This document shows, one piece after another, positions 8,688 to 17,062 of a DNA stretch of 64,000 nt (positions within the stretch are counted from its first letter, which is position 1; each line of letters begins with the position of its first letter). A model generated the notes under the pieces. It saw only the letters and a program-made list of their open reading frames with translations. It did not search any database and had not been told where the DNA came from. Source of the stretch: JAFGVL01 sp963662245 (GTDB taxonomy: Bacteria; Bacteroidota; Bacteroidia; Bacteroidales; Paludibacteraceae); the NCBI GenBank assembly GCA_963662245.2, contig CAXXVQ010000002.1, positions 124,001-188,000 of the forward strand, given 5' to 3'. Position numbers and translations under genes: made by a program.

Positions 8688-9419
8688 CTAAATCGAAGCA
8701 TCTTCCGTTTTTACAGAATCAGCAATCAATCTATCCATCTCAGCCATTTCTTTTGGTGTTAACTCTCGCCAATCACCAATACCTAATCCTCTAAGATCGA
8801 TATTCATTATCCGAATACGCTCTAGTTTCTTAACTTCATAACCACAAAACTCTGACATACGACGAATTTGTCTATTCATCCCTTCTATCAGAATTATACG
8901 ATAAATATTTGGTGCAATTTTCTCAACCTTACATGGTTTGGTAACTGTTCCAAGAATTGGAACACCAGAACTCATCTTTTTTACAAAATCATCTGTTATA
9001 GGCTTATTAACAGTAACAATATATTCCTTTTCATGATTATTGCCCGCACGAAGTATCTTATTTACAATATCTCCATCATTAGTCAACAGAATTAACCCCT
9101 GAGAGTCTTTATCTAATCTGCCAATATGAAATATCCGCTGAGGATAATTTATATAGTTTACAATATTGTGTTTTTCCTTTTTATCCGTTGTACTTACTAC
9201 ACCAACGGGTTTATTAAAAGCAATATATACTCTTTCCACCTCATTACTAATCACTTTGCCATTCACCTTAACGGTATTCCCAGGCAAAACCTTTGAACCC
9301 ATTTCTGCTTTTTTACCATTTATAAAGACCTGACCCTTCTCTACTAATCGATCAGCTTCTCGTCTTGAGCAAAAACCTGACTCTGAGAGAAATTTATTTA
9401 TTCGTTTTGGTTCGGACAT
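8688..9419 (-). CDS. rluF: 23S rRNA pseudouridine synthase RluF
   Basis: 243 residues. An S4 RNA-binding domain (residues 1-60, RINKFLSESGFCSRREADRL) is followed by a pseudouridine synthase domain with the catalytic aspartate D103 in GRLDKDSQG and the late motif GMNRQIRRM. The whole length aligns in order with what I know of E. coli RluF, including NDGDIVNKILRAGN and PILGTVTKPCKVEKI, which separates it from RluB and RluE. RluF modifies U2604 of 23S rRNA (and tRNA-Tyr in E. coli). It is probably monocistronic; 45 bp of A/T-rich spacer separate it from the upstream U32 gene. Confidence 0.93.
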   Translation of the reverse strand: MSEPKRINKFLSESGFCSRREADRLVEKGQVFINGKKAEMGSKVLPGNTVKVNGKVISNEVERVYIAFNKPVGVVSTTDKKEKHNIVNYINYPQRIFHIGRLDKDSQGLILLTNDGDIVNKILRAGNNHEKEYIVTVNKPITDDFVKKMSSGVPILGTVTKPCKVEKIAPNIYRIILIEGMNRQIRRMSEFCGYEVKKLERIRIMNIDLRGLGIGDWRELTPKEMAEMDRLIADSVKTEDASI

Positions 9420-9464
9420 ACCTTTTCAATTAAAAATTAAGAATGAATAATTAAGAATGTGCAT

Positions 9465-11291
9465 CTACTTCTTTTTCAGAACTGTCATTTCACAATTAGC
9501 GCAATCAAATTCTAAATCAAGAATTGTTTCTTTATACTGTAACGAGAGTGCGAAACTAGGTTTCATTTTTTGATGTGAAGACTCCTTCGGACACATACCT
9601 AAGCTGTATTTAATACAATGCTTGGTTAACATCAATTTTGCATCTTCAACAGGCTCAAGTTCAAATGCAGACTTAACAAGAGTAACTCCATGTTGCTTAT
9701 AAAATGCCTCTGATAATTTATTGGAAACATTTCCTAAATAGGATAATGCCGATTCTGGATAAGCAACGGAGTTATCACCCTCTATCCTATTTTCTCTTTT
9801 ATAATTTAAGCTACGCTTATCTTCAAGTTCTAACACAAGCTCTCTTCGCAATTCAGCTAAGAAGGAAGATGGGATAAAATAGGGTTTTGACAAATCCAAA
9901 TCAAGAGATACTGCTTCAAAGTCCGTAGTTCCCAATTTTGACAACTGTGTACAAATCGTTTCTACAGCCTTTTCTTCATTTTTAGCCAGTTCTTTAGCTG
10001 ACTCTTTCATCAGGTTAACCTTATTGCCATCCTCATCTGTCATGGATAATTGAAAACCTGTAGGCGTTTCTGAAAACAAGAGCTGAACAGCAATTTTACG
10101 CTCTGAAGATTTCTTGCTTAATTGTTTTTCAAACTCAATATCATAATTACGATAGACCACAGTGCCTGATTTGATATTGAACATTTCCAAAGGATAAATC
10201 CTATTGCCTTCCACTCGATTTACACGAAAACCTGTAAAGTCGTGCTGTGGATTAAGAAAACACAAACCGTCACCATTATGAATTTCATGCTCAGTATCGA
10301 TAATTAGGTAATTTTTATTCATACCCGTTATCACTCCCACTTCCTCACCCACTGATTTTGGGGTTTCAAATGAGCTTATCTCTGCCGAACGGCCTTCTAA
10401 GAAATATGTCGTAGAACCACGGTGAAAACTCTTCTCCAGATTTGGAGTAAATGAATAATGACACTTACCCGATGATGATTTCTTATATTTATCAGAACCA
10501 TCCAAAACAGCATCTAATTTCTGACGATAAAAAGCAGTTACATTCTTTACATAATCTGCATCTTTTAGGCGTCCTTCAATTTTTAATGAACTAACACCAG
10601 CATCAAGCAAGTCTTGAATATGATCTGACAGGTTCATATCCTTCAGTGATAATAAGTGCTTCTTACGCTGTAATAAATTACCTTCTTCATCAAATAAATC
10701 GTATGGCAAACGACAATATTGTGCACATTCGCCACGGTTAGCAGAGCGGCCACCAGAAAGCGCAGCACTAATATAGCATTGACCACTATAACAAACACAC
10801 AAAGCTCCATGAACAAAGAATTCAAGTGGCACAGTAGTTTGTGAGGAAATCTCTTTAATTTGTTGTAATGAAAGCTCACGAGCCAGAACGACTTGCGAAA
10901 AACCTACATCTTGCAAAAACTTCACTTTCTCAACAGAACGATTATCGGTTTGAGTACTGGCATGTAAAGCTATTGGAGGTAAATCCATTTGCAGGATACC
11001 CATATCTTGAACAATCAATGCATCAGCTCCAGCTTCGTATAATTGCCAAATCAACTTTTGAGCTTCATCCAGCTCATTGTCATACAAAATTGTATTTAAA
11101 GCTGTATACACACGAGCATTATACTTGTGGGCATATTTTGCTAATTCAGCAATATCTTGGATAGAATTACCGGCAGCAGCACGAGCACCAAACTTGGATG
11201 CACCAATATATAGAGCATCTGCGCCGTGATTAATAGCAGCTAAACCACATTCGAGGTTTTTAGCAGGGGAAAGAAGTTCGATAGTTTTCAT
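9465..11291 (-). CDS. Peptidase U32 family protein, RlhA-like
   Basis: 608 residues. The N-terminal half is a U32 TIM-barrel (LLSPAKNLECGLAAINHGADALYIG, split here as the start; HASTQTDNR at 110-118). A cluster of cysteines C165, C167, C172, C189 and C193 matches the [4Fe-4S]-binding signature of this family. The long C-terminal part fits the DUF3656-containing subgroup, such as E. coli RlhA (about 650 residues), which hydroxylates C2501 of 23S rRNA. True protease activity is doubtful for the family. It lies upstream of rluF in the same direction, so a shared rRNA-modification transcript is possible but unproven. Confidence 0.8.
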   Translation of the reverse strand: MKTIELLSPAKNLECGLAAINHGADALYIGASKFGARAAAGNSIQDIAELAKYAHKYNARVYTALNTILYDNELDEAQKLIWQLYEAGADALIVQDMGILQMDLPPIALHASTQTDNRSVEKVKFLQDVGFSQVVLARELSLQQIKEISSQTTVPLEFFVHGALCVCYSGQCYISAALSGGRSANRGECAQYCRLPYDLFDEEGNLLQRKKHLLSLKDMNLSDHIQDLLDAGVSSLKIEGRLKDADYVKNVTAFYRQKLDAVLDGSDKYKKSSSGKCHYSFTPNLEKSFHRGSTTYFLEGRSAEISSFETPKSVGEEVGVITGMNKNYLIIDTEHEIHNGDGLCFLNPQHDFTGFRVNRVEGNRIYPLEMFNIKSGTVVYRNYDIEFEKQLSKKSSERKIAVQLLFSETPTGFQLSMTDEDGNKVNLMKESAKELAKNEEKAVETICTQLSKLGTTDFEAVSLDLDLSKPYFIPSSFLAELRRELVLELEDKRSLNYKRENRIEGDNSVAYPESALSYLGNVSNKLSEAFYKQHGVTLVKSAFELEPVEDAKLMLTKHCIKYSLGMCPKESSHQKMKPSFALSLQYKETILDLEFDCANCEMTVLKKK

Positions 11292-11309
11292 TTATAAACA
11301 TAATGTGGT

Positions 11310-11355
11310 TTCGACTACGCTCAACCACCGACTCCGTTGACTGAGCGAAGTCGAA
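11310..11355. repeat. Intergenic palindrome (TTCGACT...AGTCGAA)
   Basis: TTCGACTACGCTCA at 11310-11323 is mirrored by TGAGCGAAGTCGAA at 11342-11355 with one mismatch and an 18-bp loop. It sits in the short spacer after metA. It resembles a widespread intergenic palindrome of Bacteroidota; it could also act as the metA terminator, but no T-run follows. Confidence 0.7.
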
Positions 11356-11362
11356 GGCAAAT

Positions 11363-12280
11363 CTAGTTAATATCGTTGATATCAAATGGAGTTTCTTGGT
11401 AAACAAAGTAGTTCAACCAATTAGTAAACAATAGGTTGGCATGAGAACGCCAACGAACAATCGGTTCTAATTCAGGATTATTATCTTTATAGTAGTTCTT
11501 TGGTATTTCGATATCCAGACCTTTAGCCACATCGCGTTTATATTCCGTATCTAGTGTATAAGTAGAATATTCCGAGTGCCCTGTAACAAAAAATTCACGG
11601 CCATTGCGAGCGGTTACCATATAAACACCGGCATCGTCAGATTCTGATAGAATTTCCAATTCAGATACTTTCTTAATATCCTGACGAGTTACTTCAGTAT
11701 GACGGCTATGTGGTGCATAAAACACATCATCAAAACCTCTAAAAATAGGGTTATGCGGATCATTTACTGAATGTTCAAACACACCAAACATTTTCTTATC
11801 CAATGTCAATTTTGGAATACCATAATAGTGATATAAAGCTGCCTGAGCTGACCAACAAATAAAAAATGACGATTGTACATTCGTTTTTGCCCAATCAAAT
11901 ATTTCTTTTATTTCTTCCCAATAATTAACATCTTCAAAATCCATTTGCTCAACAGGTGCTCCCGTCACAATCAAACCATCAAACTTGTGCTTTTTAATCT
12001 CACTAAAATTAGTGTAAAACGCCTTCATATGTTCAATAGAAGTATTTTTGGATGTATGACTCTTTAACTTAATAAACTCTAACTCAACCTGTAATGGCGA
12101 ATTAGAAAGCACACGAATAAGATCTGTCTCTGTAGTTATTTTAACAGGCATTAAGTTAAGAAAGGCAATTTTTAGCGGACGAATATCTTGCGTTGAAGCA
12201 CGAGAGCTGTCAATCACAAATATATTTTCTTTCTTAAGTATCTCTATTGCAGGTAGTTTATCTGGAATATTTAAAGGCAT
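11363..12280 (-). CDS. metA: Homoserine O-acetyltransferase of the MetA family
   Basis: 305 residues, full length. Catalytic residues are visible at canonical positions: C142 (FICWSAQAAL), H235 and E237 (GHSEY). The specificity residue is E111 (GAPVEQM). In characterised members Glu at 111 selects acetyl-CoA and Gly selects succinyl-CoA, so despite the usual label 'homoserine O-succinyltransferase' this is predicted to make O-acetylhomoserine, the first committed step to methionine. The protein is cytoplasmic. A TATCTTTG box lies 22 bp upstream. No SAM riboswitch is recognisable in the 177-bp upstream gap. Confidence 0.93.
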   Translation of the reverse strand: MPLNIPDKLPAIEILKKENIFVIDSSRASTQDIRPLKIAFLNLMPVKITTETDLIRVLSNSPLQVELEFIKLKSHTSKNTSIEHMKAFYTNFSEIKKHKFDGLIVTGAPVEQMDFEDVNYWEEIKEIFDWAKTNVQSSFFICWSAQAALYHYYGIPKLTLDKKMFGVFEHSVNDPHNPIFRGFDDVFYAPHSRHTEVTRQDIKKVSELEILSESDDAGVYMVTARNGREFFVTGHSEYSTYTLDTEYKRDVAKGLDIEIPKNYYKDNNPELEPIVRWRSHANLLFTNWLNYFVYQETPFDINDIN

Positions 12281-12302
12281 AGTGGTTCAATATTTAGAAC
12301 TA

Positions 12303-12310
12303 CAAAGATA
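12303..12310 (-). promoter_or_regulatory. -7 promoter box for metA
   Basis: Minus strand TATCTTTG, a perfect TAnnTTTG match, ending 22 bp before the metA ATG. No convincing -33 element is present. Confidence 0.6.
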
Positions 12311-12352
12311 AGGAAAATTAGCGATTAGTAACTAGGAAAGAGAAACTAGAAA

Positions 12353-12401
12353 TGAGGAATGAGGAATGAGGAATGAGGAATGAGGAATGAGGAATGAGGA
12401 A
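12353..12401. repeat. 7-bp tandem repeat, (TGAGGAA)x7
   Basis: Seven perfect copies of TGAGGAA lie between metA and the solute-binding lipoprotein gene. The array is a likely slippage site. It is upstream of the metA promoter box. Confidence 0.95.
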
Positions 12402-12423
12402 ACAGAGATAAGAGATGAAAAAA

Positions 12424-12454
12424 TAACTATTAACTATTAACTATTAACTATTAA
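12424..12454. repeat. 7-bp tandem repeat, (TAACTAT)x4
   Basis: Four perfect copies of TAACTAT plus TAA end 3 bp before the stop codon of the next gene. The unit length equals that of the TGAGGAA array 22 bp away. Confidence 0.95.
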
Positions 12455-12457
12455 TTT

Positions 12458-13297
12458 CTATTTGTAGTACCTCTTATAAATATCTCTAAAACCTTCTGTA
12501 TGAGTAAATTTCATTAAAAAGGAGTCAACTTTGGCTTTTAGTTCTTCTGAAGATGGGTTTAGTGCCCAAGCCTGTAATTGCGTAAAGCCAACTGCAGTAT
12601 TTATATCTAACTCAGGCATCATAAGAGCATTCTTTTTTGCTATCTGGCGATTACATACAGCATAATCAATTTCGCCTTTGGCAACCATCATCATCAATTG
12701 CTCTGACTCATACTTATCATCTTGAATGATATGGATAGTGTCTGCAATCTCATCGGCCAGATTATTGATTCTTAGAATTGTAGGCGAATTTTTAGGCACA
12801 TACAAAGTCTTTCCTGCCAATAATAGTTGATTACGAATTGGCTCTACCTGATTATTATACTCAGCTTTTCGCTGCACTAAAACTTGTGGAATTTGAATTA
12901 TACCTACAGAAAAACTCACTTGTTCTCTAAGCTCAGTTGTAATTGGAATATTTCTAGCTATTAAATCAACCTCACCATCATCAAGCATTCTTAAACTTTC
13001 ATCAAAACTATTTTCAACAACCCATTCCGGTTTCAACTGCAAACTATCACACAAAGCATTTACAAGCTCATATTGGAAACCTACAGCAGTATCTCCATAT
13101 ATAAAATAGTCTATTGAATTATAGTCAGTAACCACACGAAGCTTACCTTCAGCTTGAATTTCGGAATAATCTCTAAACTCATCTTTTTCTACAGAACAAG
13201 TTATTGCAACTAGAATAATCAGAATAACCACTAGAGCAATACCAACTATTTTTTTATTCTGTAAAAGATAATTTTTTAGTTTAGAAATCATAAGCAT
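12458..13297 (-). CDS. Periplasmic solute-binding family 3 lipoprotein
   Basis: 279 residues. A hydrophobic helix (17-33) ends in VAITC34, a plausible lipobox, so the mature protein should be a lipoprotein or remain membrane-anchored. The rest fits SBP_bac_3: LRVVTDYNSIDYF, GFQYELVNALCDSL and LRMLDDGEVDLIARN. The last motif resembles the N-terminal sensor domain of MltF lytic transglycosylases, but there is no transglycosylase domain here. Likely ligands are amino acids or peptidoglycan fragments; this is an inference. It starts 13 bp after the porin gene and should be cotranscribed with it. Confidence 0.78.
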   Translation of the reverse strand: MLMISKLKNYLLQNKKIVGIALVVILIILVAITCSVEKDEFRDYSEIQAEGKLRVVTDYNSIDYFIYGDTAVGFQYELVNALCDSLQLKPEWVVENSFDESLRMLDDGEVDLIARNIPITTELREQVSFSVGIIQIPQVLVQRKAEYNNQVEPIRNQLLLAGKTLYVPKNSPTILRINNLADEIADTIHIIQDDKYESEQLMMMVAKGEIDYAVCNRQIAKKNALMMPELDINTAVGFTQLQAWALNPSSEELKAKVDSFLMKFTHTEGFRDIYKRYYK

Positions 13298-13310
13298 CCA
13301 GATTTAAGTA

Positions 13311-15218
13311 TTAATCATAGAAGTTCCACGAGATACCCATTTTAAAGCGCTCGGCATACAACGGATAATTTGGCATTGAGAAATACTTCGGTTCAACTGA
13401 AGCATTAAAATGATAATATTTAAAGAAGAAACGAGCTGTTTTTAAATGAAAATTCAAATATGCACTCATGACAGGATAATACCCCACTTTTTCTTGACTT
13501 TGATTATAAAATATCCCAGTTGCCGGCATGTATGTTGGAGCATAGTAAGAAGTAAAGTAATACATATCAGCACCAATTTGCGTATGCAACACTTTCTTAA
13601 ACATCTTAAATGCAAAAAACACATTGTTATAAGTACAAAACTCTGGCAATGGCATTAAAGTTTCATTAGTACTTGTCTGCTGAGTTGCTTTATTTTGAAG
13701 ATGTAAAATACCTAGATTTAAATTTAACTCAGCCGAAGTGGTCATTACCTGAATATTATCTGCATATTGAGCAGGCAATGCATTTTCGTCATAATAAATT
13801 AGGTTTGAAACATTTTCCACGCCTCCATTCAAAACAAGTTCAAACCATTTATTTTGCCATCCGGCAGAAGCTTGGAAACGAGTTTTTTGTGTTTTATCGA
13901 AATCATTATCCCACATAAAGTGATTTGAGAAATAGTGCTTTTCAAAATATGTTGGACTTGTATTTTTATACGACCCATCCACCCTTAACGACACCTTATT
14001 ACTGAATAATGGGAAAGAACTACTCATTCCACCTTCAAGAGTTACATCGCCAGATCTATCTCCAATAGTTGTAATTTCACCCCTACCATCAAACAACAAA
14101 GCCTCTCCAGTTCTTTTAGACATTTCGGCACCTAGTGTAATATCACTCTCGTAAGCATTGGTTTTTATCGAATCATAAACAGAATTATAATATTCGCGAT
14201 AATCATGCTCTACATAACCAATCAAGCTTAATGGAAACCAGCGTGAAAAGCCTTCATTAATAGAAAAAGCAACATTATTTCTTAAAGATCTGTAACGAAC
14301 AGAGTCTAAAGTTGATTCCGAACTGTAATATGTATTATTGTAAAATAACGAGTCTGGATCATCTCCTAAATACCTTTTTTGCGCCCATTCATATTTCACA
14401 GTGTGAGATAAACTCGCAATCGGCTTATATTCAACTGTATTTGAATCAATCTGGTGTTTTACACTTGCCAAATGAAATTTTTGATTCAAATAAATATAGG
14501 AGTTCTTATATCTTGATTGCGCACCGGATAATTTTGTTGGGATATCTGATGGCAAATAATTATCCATGGTATCAGGATATGTAATAAAAATAGGATCAGT
14601 AATACCACCATTTTCCATGGCATTAAACTGATGATACATATATATGGCATTTAATGCATAATGTCTGCTATAATATGAACTCCAAATTCCGGCTTTAGCT
14701 TGCTTTGCTGTTTGATCATCATAATAGCCATTAGAAAACATATATTCAAACAGACCGGTAAAGTTCAGCTTTTTATTAGCATTTATTGAAAACACGGCTT
14801 TAAAATCATCTTCATGCGTAGCAGTACTACCATTACTCAAATAATTTAGATTAGCATAAGGTGTTTTTGTATTGAAAAACAACACTTCTTCCGGAGCAAT
14901 AAAATAGGCATCAAACGGGCGAGAAAACAAGAAATTAGATTCCTCTGTTCTATCAAAATAAATACGCGACTGCAATGGCGAACCTAGCGTTCCGTTGTAC
15001 GCATTTGCAATACTGTAATCGTTAATTGGGTCTTCGTTTTGGAAGTTATAAAGAGCTGTATCCAAAACAGTCGGAACAATTGATGCAGTTTTGTTTGTAA
15101 TGTTCCAAACAGAAATACTAGGTTGTACCTCTTCTGTCTTTTTACTTTTAGGCTCTTGGGCTGATAGCTGTAGTAAAGAGCATAATGCTAATAGTATAAT
15201 TGAAATCCTTTTTCTCAT
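13311..15218 (-). CDS. Putative outer-membrane porin (Porin_10 family)
   Basis: 635 residues. A signal peptide (MRKRISIILLALCSLLQLSA, 1-20) precedes a beta-strand-rich protein with many alternating aromatic residues and a final segment MGISWNFYD that fits an outer-membrane beta signal. The N-terminal region TLGSPLQSRIYFDRTEESNFLFSRPF is characteristic of the Bacteroidota Porin_10 family. It should form an outer-membrane channel of unknown selectivity. It is first in a two-gene unit with the solute-binding lipoprotein, which might be its periplasmic partner. A TACCTTTG box lies only 8 bp before the ATG. Confidence 0.82.
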   Translation of the reverse strand: MRKRISIILLALCSLLQLSAQEPKSKKTEEVQPSISVWNITNKTASIVPTVLDTALYNFQNEDPINDYSIANAYNGTLGSPLQSRIYFDRTEESNFLFSRPFDAYFIAPEEVLFFNTKTPYANLNYLSNGSTATHEDDFKAVFSINANKKLNFTGLFEYMFSNGYYDDQTAKQAKAGIWSSYYSRHYALNAIYMYHQFNAMENGGITDPIFITYPDTMDNYLPSDIPTKLSGAQSRYKNSYIYLNQKFHLASVKHQIDSNTVEYKPIASLSHTVKYEWAQKRYLGDDPDSLFYNNTYYSSESTLDSVRYRSLRNNVAFSINEGFSRWFPLSLIGYVEHDYREYYNSVYDSIKTNAYESDITLGAEMSKRTGEALLFDGRGEITTIGDRSGDVTLEGGMSSSFPLFSNKVSLRVDGSYKNTSPTYFEKHYFSNHFMWDNDFDKTQKTRFQASAGWQNKWFELVLNGGVENVSNLIYYDENALPAQYADNIQVMTTSAELNLNLGILHLQNKATQQTSTNETLMPLPEFCTYNNVFFAFKMFKKVLHTQIGADMYYFTSYYAPTYMPATGIFYNQSQEKVGYYPVMSAYLNFHLKTARFFFKYYHFNASVEPKYFSMPNYPLYAERFKMGISWNFYD

Positions 15219-15225
15219 GCGGAAA

Positions 15226-15233
15226 CAAAGGTA
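15226..15233 (-). promoter_or_regulatory. -7 promoter box for the porin gene
   Basis: Minus strand TACCTTTG matches TAnnTTTG. It ends only 7 bp before the ATG at 15218, so a transcript from it would have almost no leader. Confidence 0.45.
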
Positions 15234-15304
15234 ATAATTTTGTGATTCTAAACTTAATCGCTTATGATTTCTTGCAAATCAAAGATTAAAAATGAAATTC
15301 TTTA

Positions 15305-15439
15305 TTGCCGTTGGTTTTAACCAACGGACTAAAATTCAATACAGATATTGGGGTTTCAACCCAAAACTCTTATCATTATTTAGGGTTAAAAACCAATTCT
15401 AACATCTTTATTATATCCGTCGGTTAAAACCGACGGCAA
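15305..15439. repeat. Paired REP-like element (BIME-like inverted repeat)
   Basis: The left unit, 15305-15330, contains the palindrome CCGTTGGTTTTAACCAACGG (15308-15327). The right unit contains CCGTCGGTTAAAACCGACGG (15417-15436). The two units face each other (TTGCCG... and ...CGGCAA), and the stretches just inside them are also imperfectly complementary (ATTGGGGTTTCAACCC against ATTGGTTTTTAACCC). The 135-bp unit lies between the porin and M16 genes. Confidence 0.85.
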
Positions 15440-15473
15440 TGAATTCGCAAATAAAAAACAAAGCCACTCCACT

Positions 15474-16709
15474 TTATTTCTTGCAATAATACATGGTAGA
15501 GCAATTCTCAGGCTTGAACAAATCAGTTGCTACACGCACTATATCTGCTTGGGTAACGGCTCTGTATTTTTCCACTTCTTGATTTATTAGCTCCACATCT
15601 CCCAATAGTTCATAATAAGCTAAATCAGTAGCTTTGTTCAGGTAGTTAATCTCAGAGAATTGACGGTTCGACTCGAATTTATTCTTCACTTTCTCCATTT
15701 CATAATCAGAAATTTTTTCCGTGATAATCTTCTGTAATTCAAGTTGGATAGCCTCATCCGCTTGCTCCAGGCTTACACCTTCGCGTGGTTTTCCTTTTAC
15801 ATGGAATAAACCGGCATCAGTATCGCCAGCCACATAAGCATTAATCTCTGAAAACAGGTTTTGCTCTTGCACCAATGACTGATACAAACGAGCAGAATTC
15901 CCATTTGCCAGAAGATCAGAAATCAAATCATACACGAAATAATCAGGGTGTAAACGGTCACACATGTGATATACTTTATATATGGCATCAGCAGGAACTG
16001 AGCGCTCTACTCTCAAAAAGCGAGCCTCTATTTGCGGTGGTTCTTGTGGAATCTCAGCTTTGTTTAATTCACGAAAAGGGATTGGCGCAAAGTATTTATC
16101 AGCTAAGCGCAGCACCTCATCAAACTCAATATTTCCTACAACTGAAAGAATGGCATTATTCGGAGCATAATAGCTAAAAAAGAAATCTTTCACTTGCTCC
16201 AGCGTGGCATCCTCAATATGCTTTGGTGTAATACCGATAGTTTGCCAGCGGTACGGGTGCACTTTATAAGCCATCTCACGAATCAATGCATGCACATCAC
16301 CGTAAGGCTGATTCAGATTGCGTTGCTTGAATTCCTCAATGACCACATGCTTTTGCACATCTAGGCTTTTTTGCGAGAAATCAAGACTCAGCATTCTGTC
16401 CGACTCTAACCAAAAGGCAGTTTCCATATTTTGAGCAGGCAGGCTGATATAGTAATTGGTAATATCGTTACTTGTCCAAGCGTTATTCTCCCCTCCTGCC
16501 ATCTGCACAGGACCATCAAAATCAGGGATATTTACCGAGCCACCAAACATCAGGTGCTCAAAAAGGTGTGCAAATCCGGTTCTTTCGGGGTTCTCGTTAC
16601 GGGCTCCCACATTATACAAGGTATTGACGGCCACCATGCCGGTTTTATCGTCCTTACTGTGTACTATGCGTAATCCGTTTGCGAGTGTATGTTTGTTGAT
16701 TTTTATCAT
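15474..16709 (-). CDS. M16 family zinc metallopeptidase
   Basis: 411 residues, the size of a single-chain M16B (processing-peptidase-like) protein. The inverted zinc motif HxxEH is H48-L-F-E51-H52, and the third ligand lies in VVIEEF (E125/E126). The C-terminal half is the non-catalytic M16 domain with the R/Y-type region near LLANGNSARLYQSL. No signal peptide is seen, so the enzyme is either cytoplasmic or exported in another way. Such proteins degrade peptides in a closed chamber. A TATCTTTG box lies 18 bp upstream of the ATG. Confidence 0.9.
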   Translation of the reverse strand: MIKINKHTLANGLRIVHSKDDKTGMVAVNTLYNVGARNENPERTGFAHLFEHLMFGGSVNIPDFDGPVQMAGGENNAWTSNDITNYYISLPAQNMETAFWLESDRMLSLDFSQKSLDVQKHVVIEEFKQRNLNQPYGDVHALIREMAYKVHPYRWQTIGITPKHIEDATLEQVKDFFFSYYAPNNAILSVVGNIEFDEVLRLADKYFAPIPFRELNKAEIPQEPPQIEARFLRVERSVPADAIYKVYHMCDRLHPDYFVYDLISDLLANGNSARLYQSLVQEQNLFSEINAYVAGDTDAGLFHVKGKPREGVSLEQADEAIQLELQKIITEKISDYEMEKVKNKFESNRQFSEINYLNKATDLAYYELLGDVELINQEVEKYRAVTQADIVRVATDLFKPENCSTMYYCKK

Positions 16710-16726
16710 CAGGTTTTATTTTCCTG

Positions 16727-16734
16727 CAAAGATA
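16727..16734 (-). promoter_or_regulatory. -7 promoter box for the M16 peptidase gene
   Basis: Minus strand TATCTTTG, 17 bp before the ATG at 16709. Confidence 0.6.
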
Positions 16735-16768
16735 AAAAATTAGAGAACAGTTTAAGACAGAGAACGCA

Positions 16769-16887
16769 AATTGCGCGAATTACGGGAATTAACGCAAAAT
16801 CTCTTCTATTGCGTAGAGACGGTGCGCGCACCGTTCTCTACTGATTACATTAATAACACTCCACCCCTAAATCCGCTAAAGGAGACT
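16769..16887. repeat. 119-bp dispersed repeat, copy 1
   Basis: It matches 19402-19520 over exactly 119 bp with about 7 differences and no gaps. Its core is the palindrome GAGACGGTGCGCGCACCGTTCTC with one mismatch, here named by its centre GGTGCGCGCACC (16821-16832). The right end is shared with the CACCCCTAAATCC inverted-end element. Confidence 0.93.
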
Positions 16888-16994
16888 AAAGAGAATGCCA
16901 TAAAGTGCTGAATAATTATTATGTAAGCCTAATTTTCATATTTTCGAAAACAATGTTTGTATTACGCAAGTCCCCTTTTGGGAATTTAGGGGTG
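16862..16994. repeat. Inverted-end element (CACCCCTAAATCC...), copy 1
   Basis: The left end CACCCCTAAATCCGCTAAA (16862 on) is mirrored by an imperfect inverse ending GAATTTAGGGGTG at 16994. About 80 bp of A/T-rich DNA lie between. A second, better preserved copy is at 32254-32396. Confidence 0.8.
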
Positions 16995-17062
16995 ATTATT
17001 TTTCAGATTGGATGGTTTGTTAAGAGGTTTTATTACTTTTAGCGAGAGAAACATATCTGAAA

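Larger units (their letters stand above)
16710..17062. other. Intergenic gap built from repeats
   Basis: 353 bp between divergent genes (M16 peptidase and CPBP protease). It contains the M16 promoter box, a 119-bp dispersed repeat and a 133-bp element with inverted ends, described separately. The last 70 bp before the CPBP gene should hold its promoter, but no perfect TAnnTTTG box is visible there. No ORF is credible. Confidence 0.75.

Noticed and set aside
12353..12454. Possible CRISPR-like or regulatory tandem array
   Set aside because: The units are 7 bp without spacers; it is a simple microsatellite.
12281..12457. SAM riboswitch upstream of metA
   Set aside because: The gap is simple repeats with no conserved core or pairing pattern of any SAM riboswitch class.
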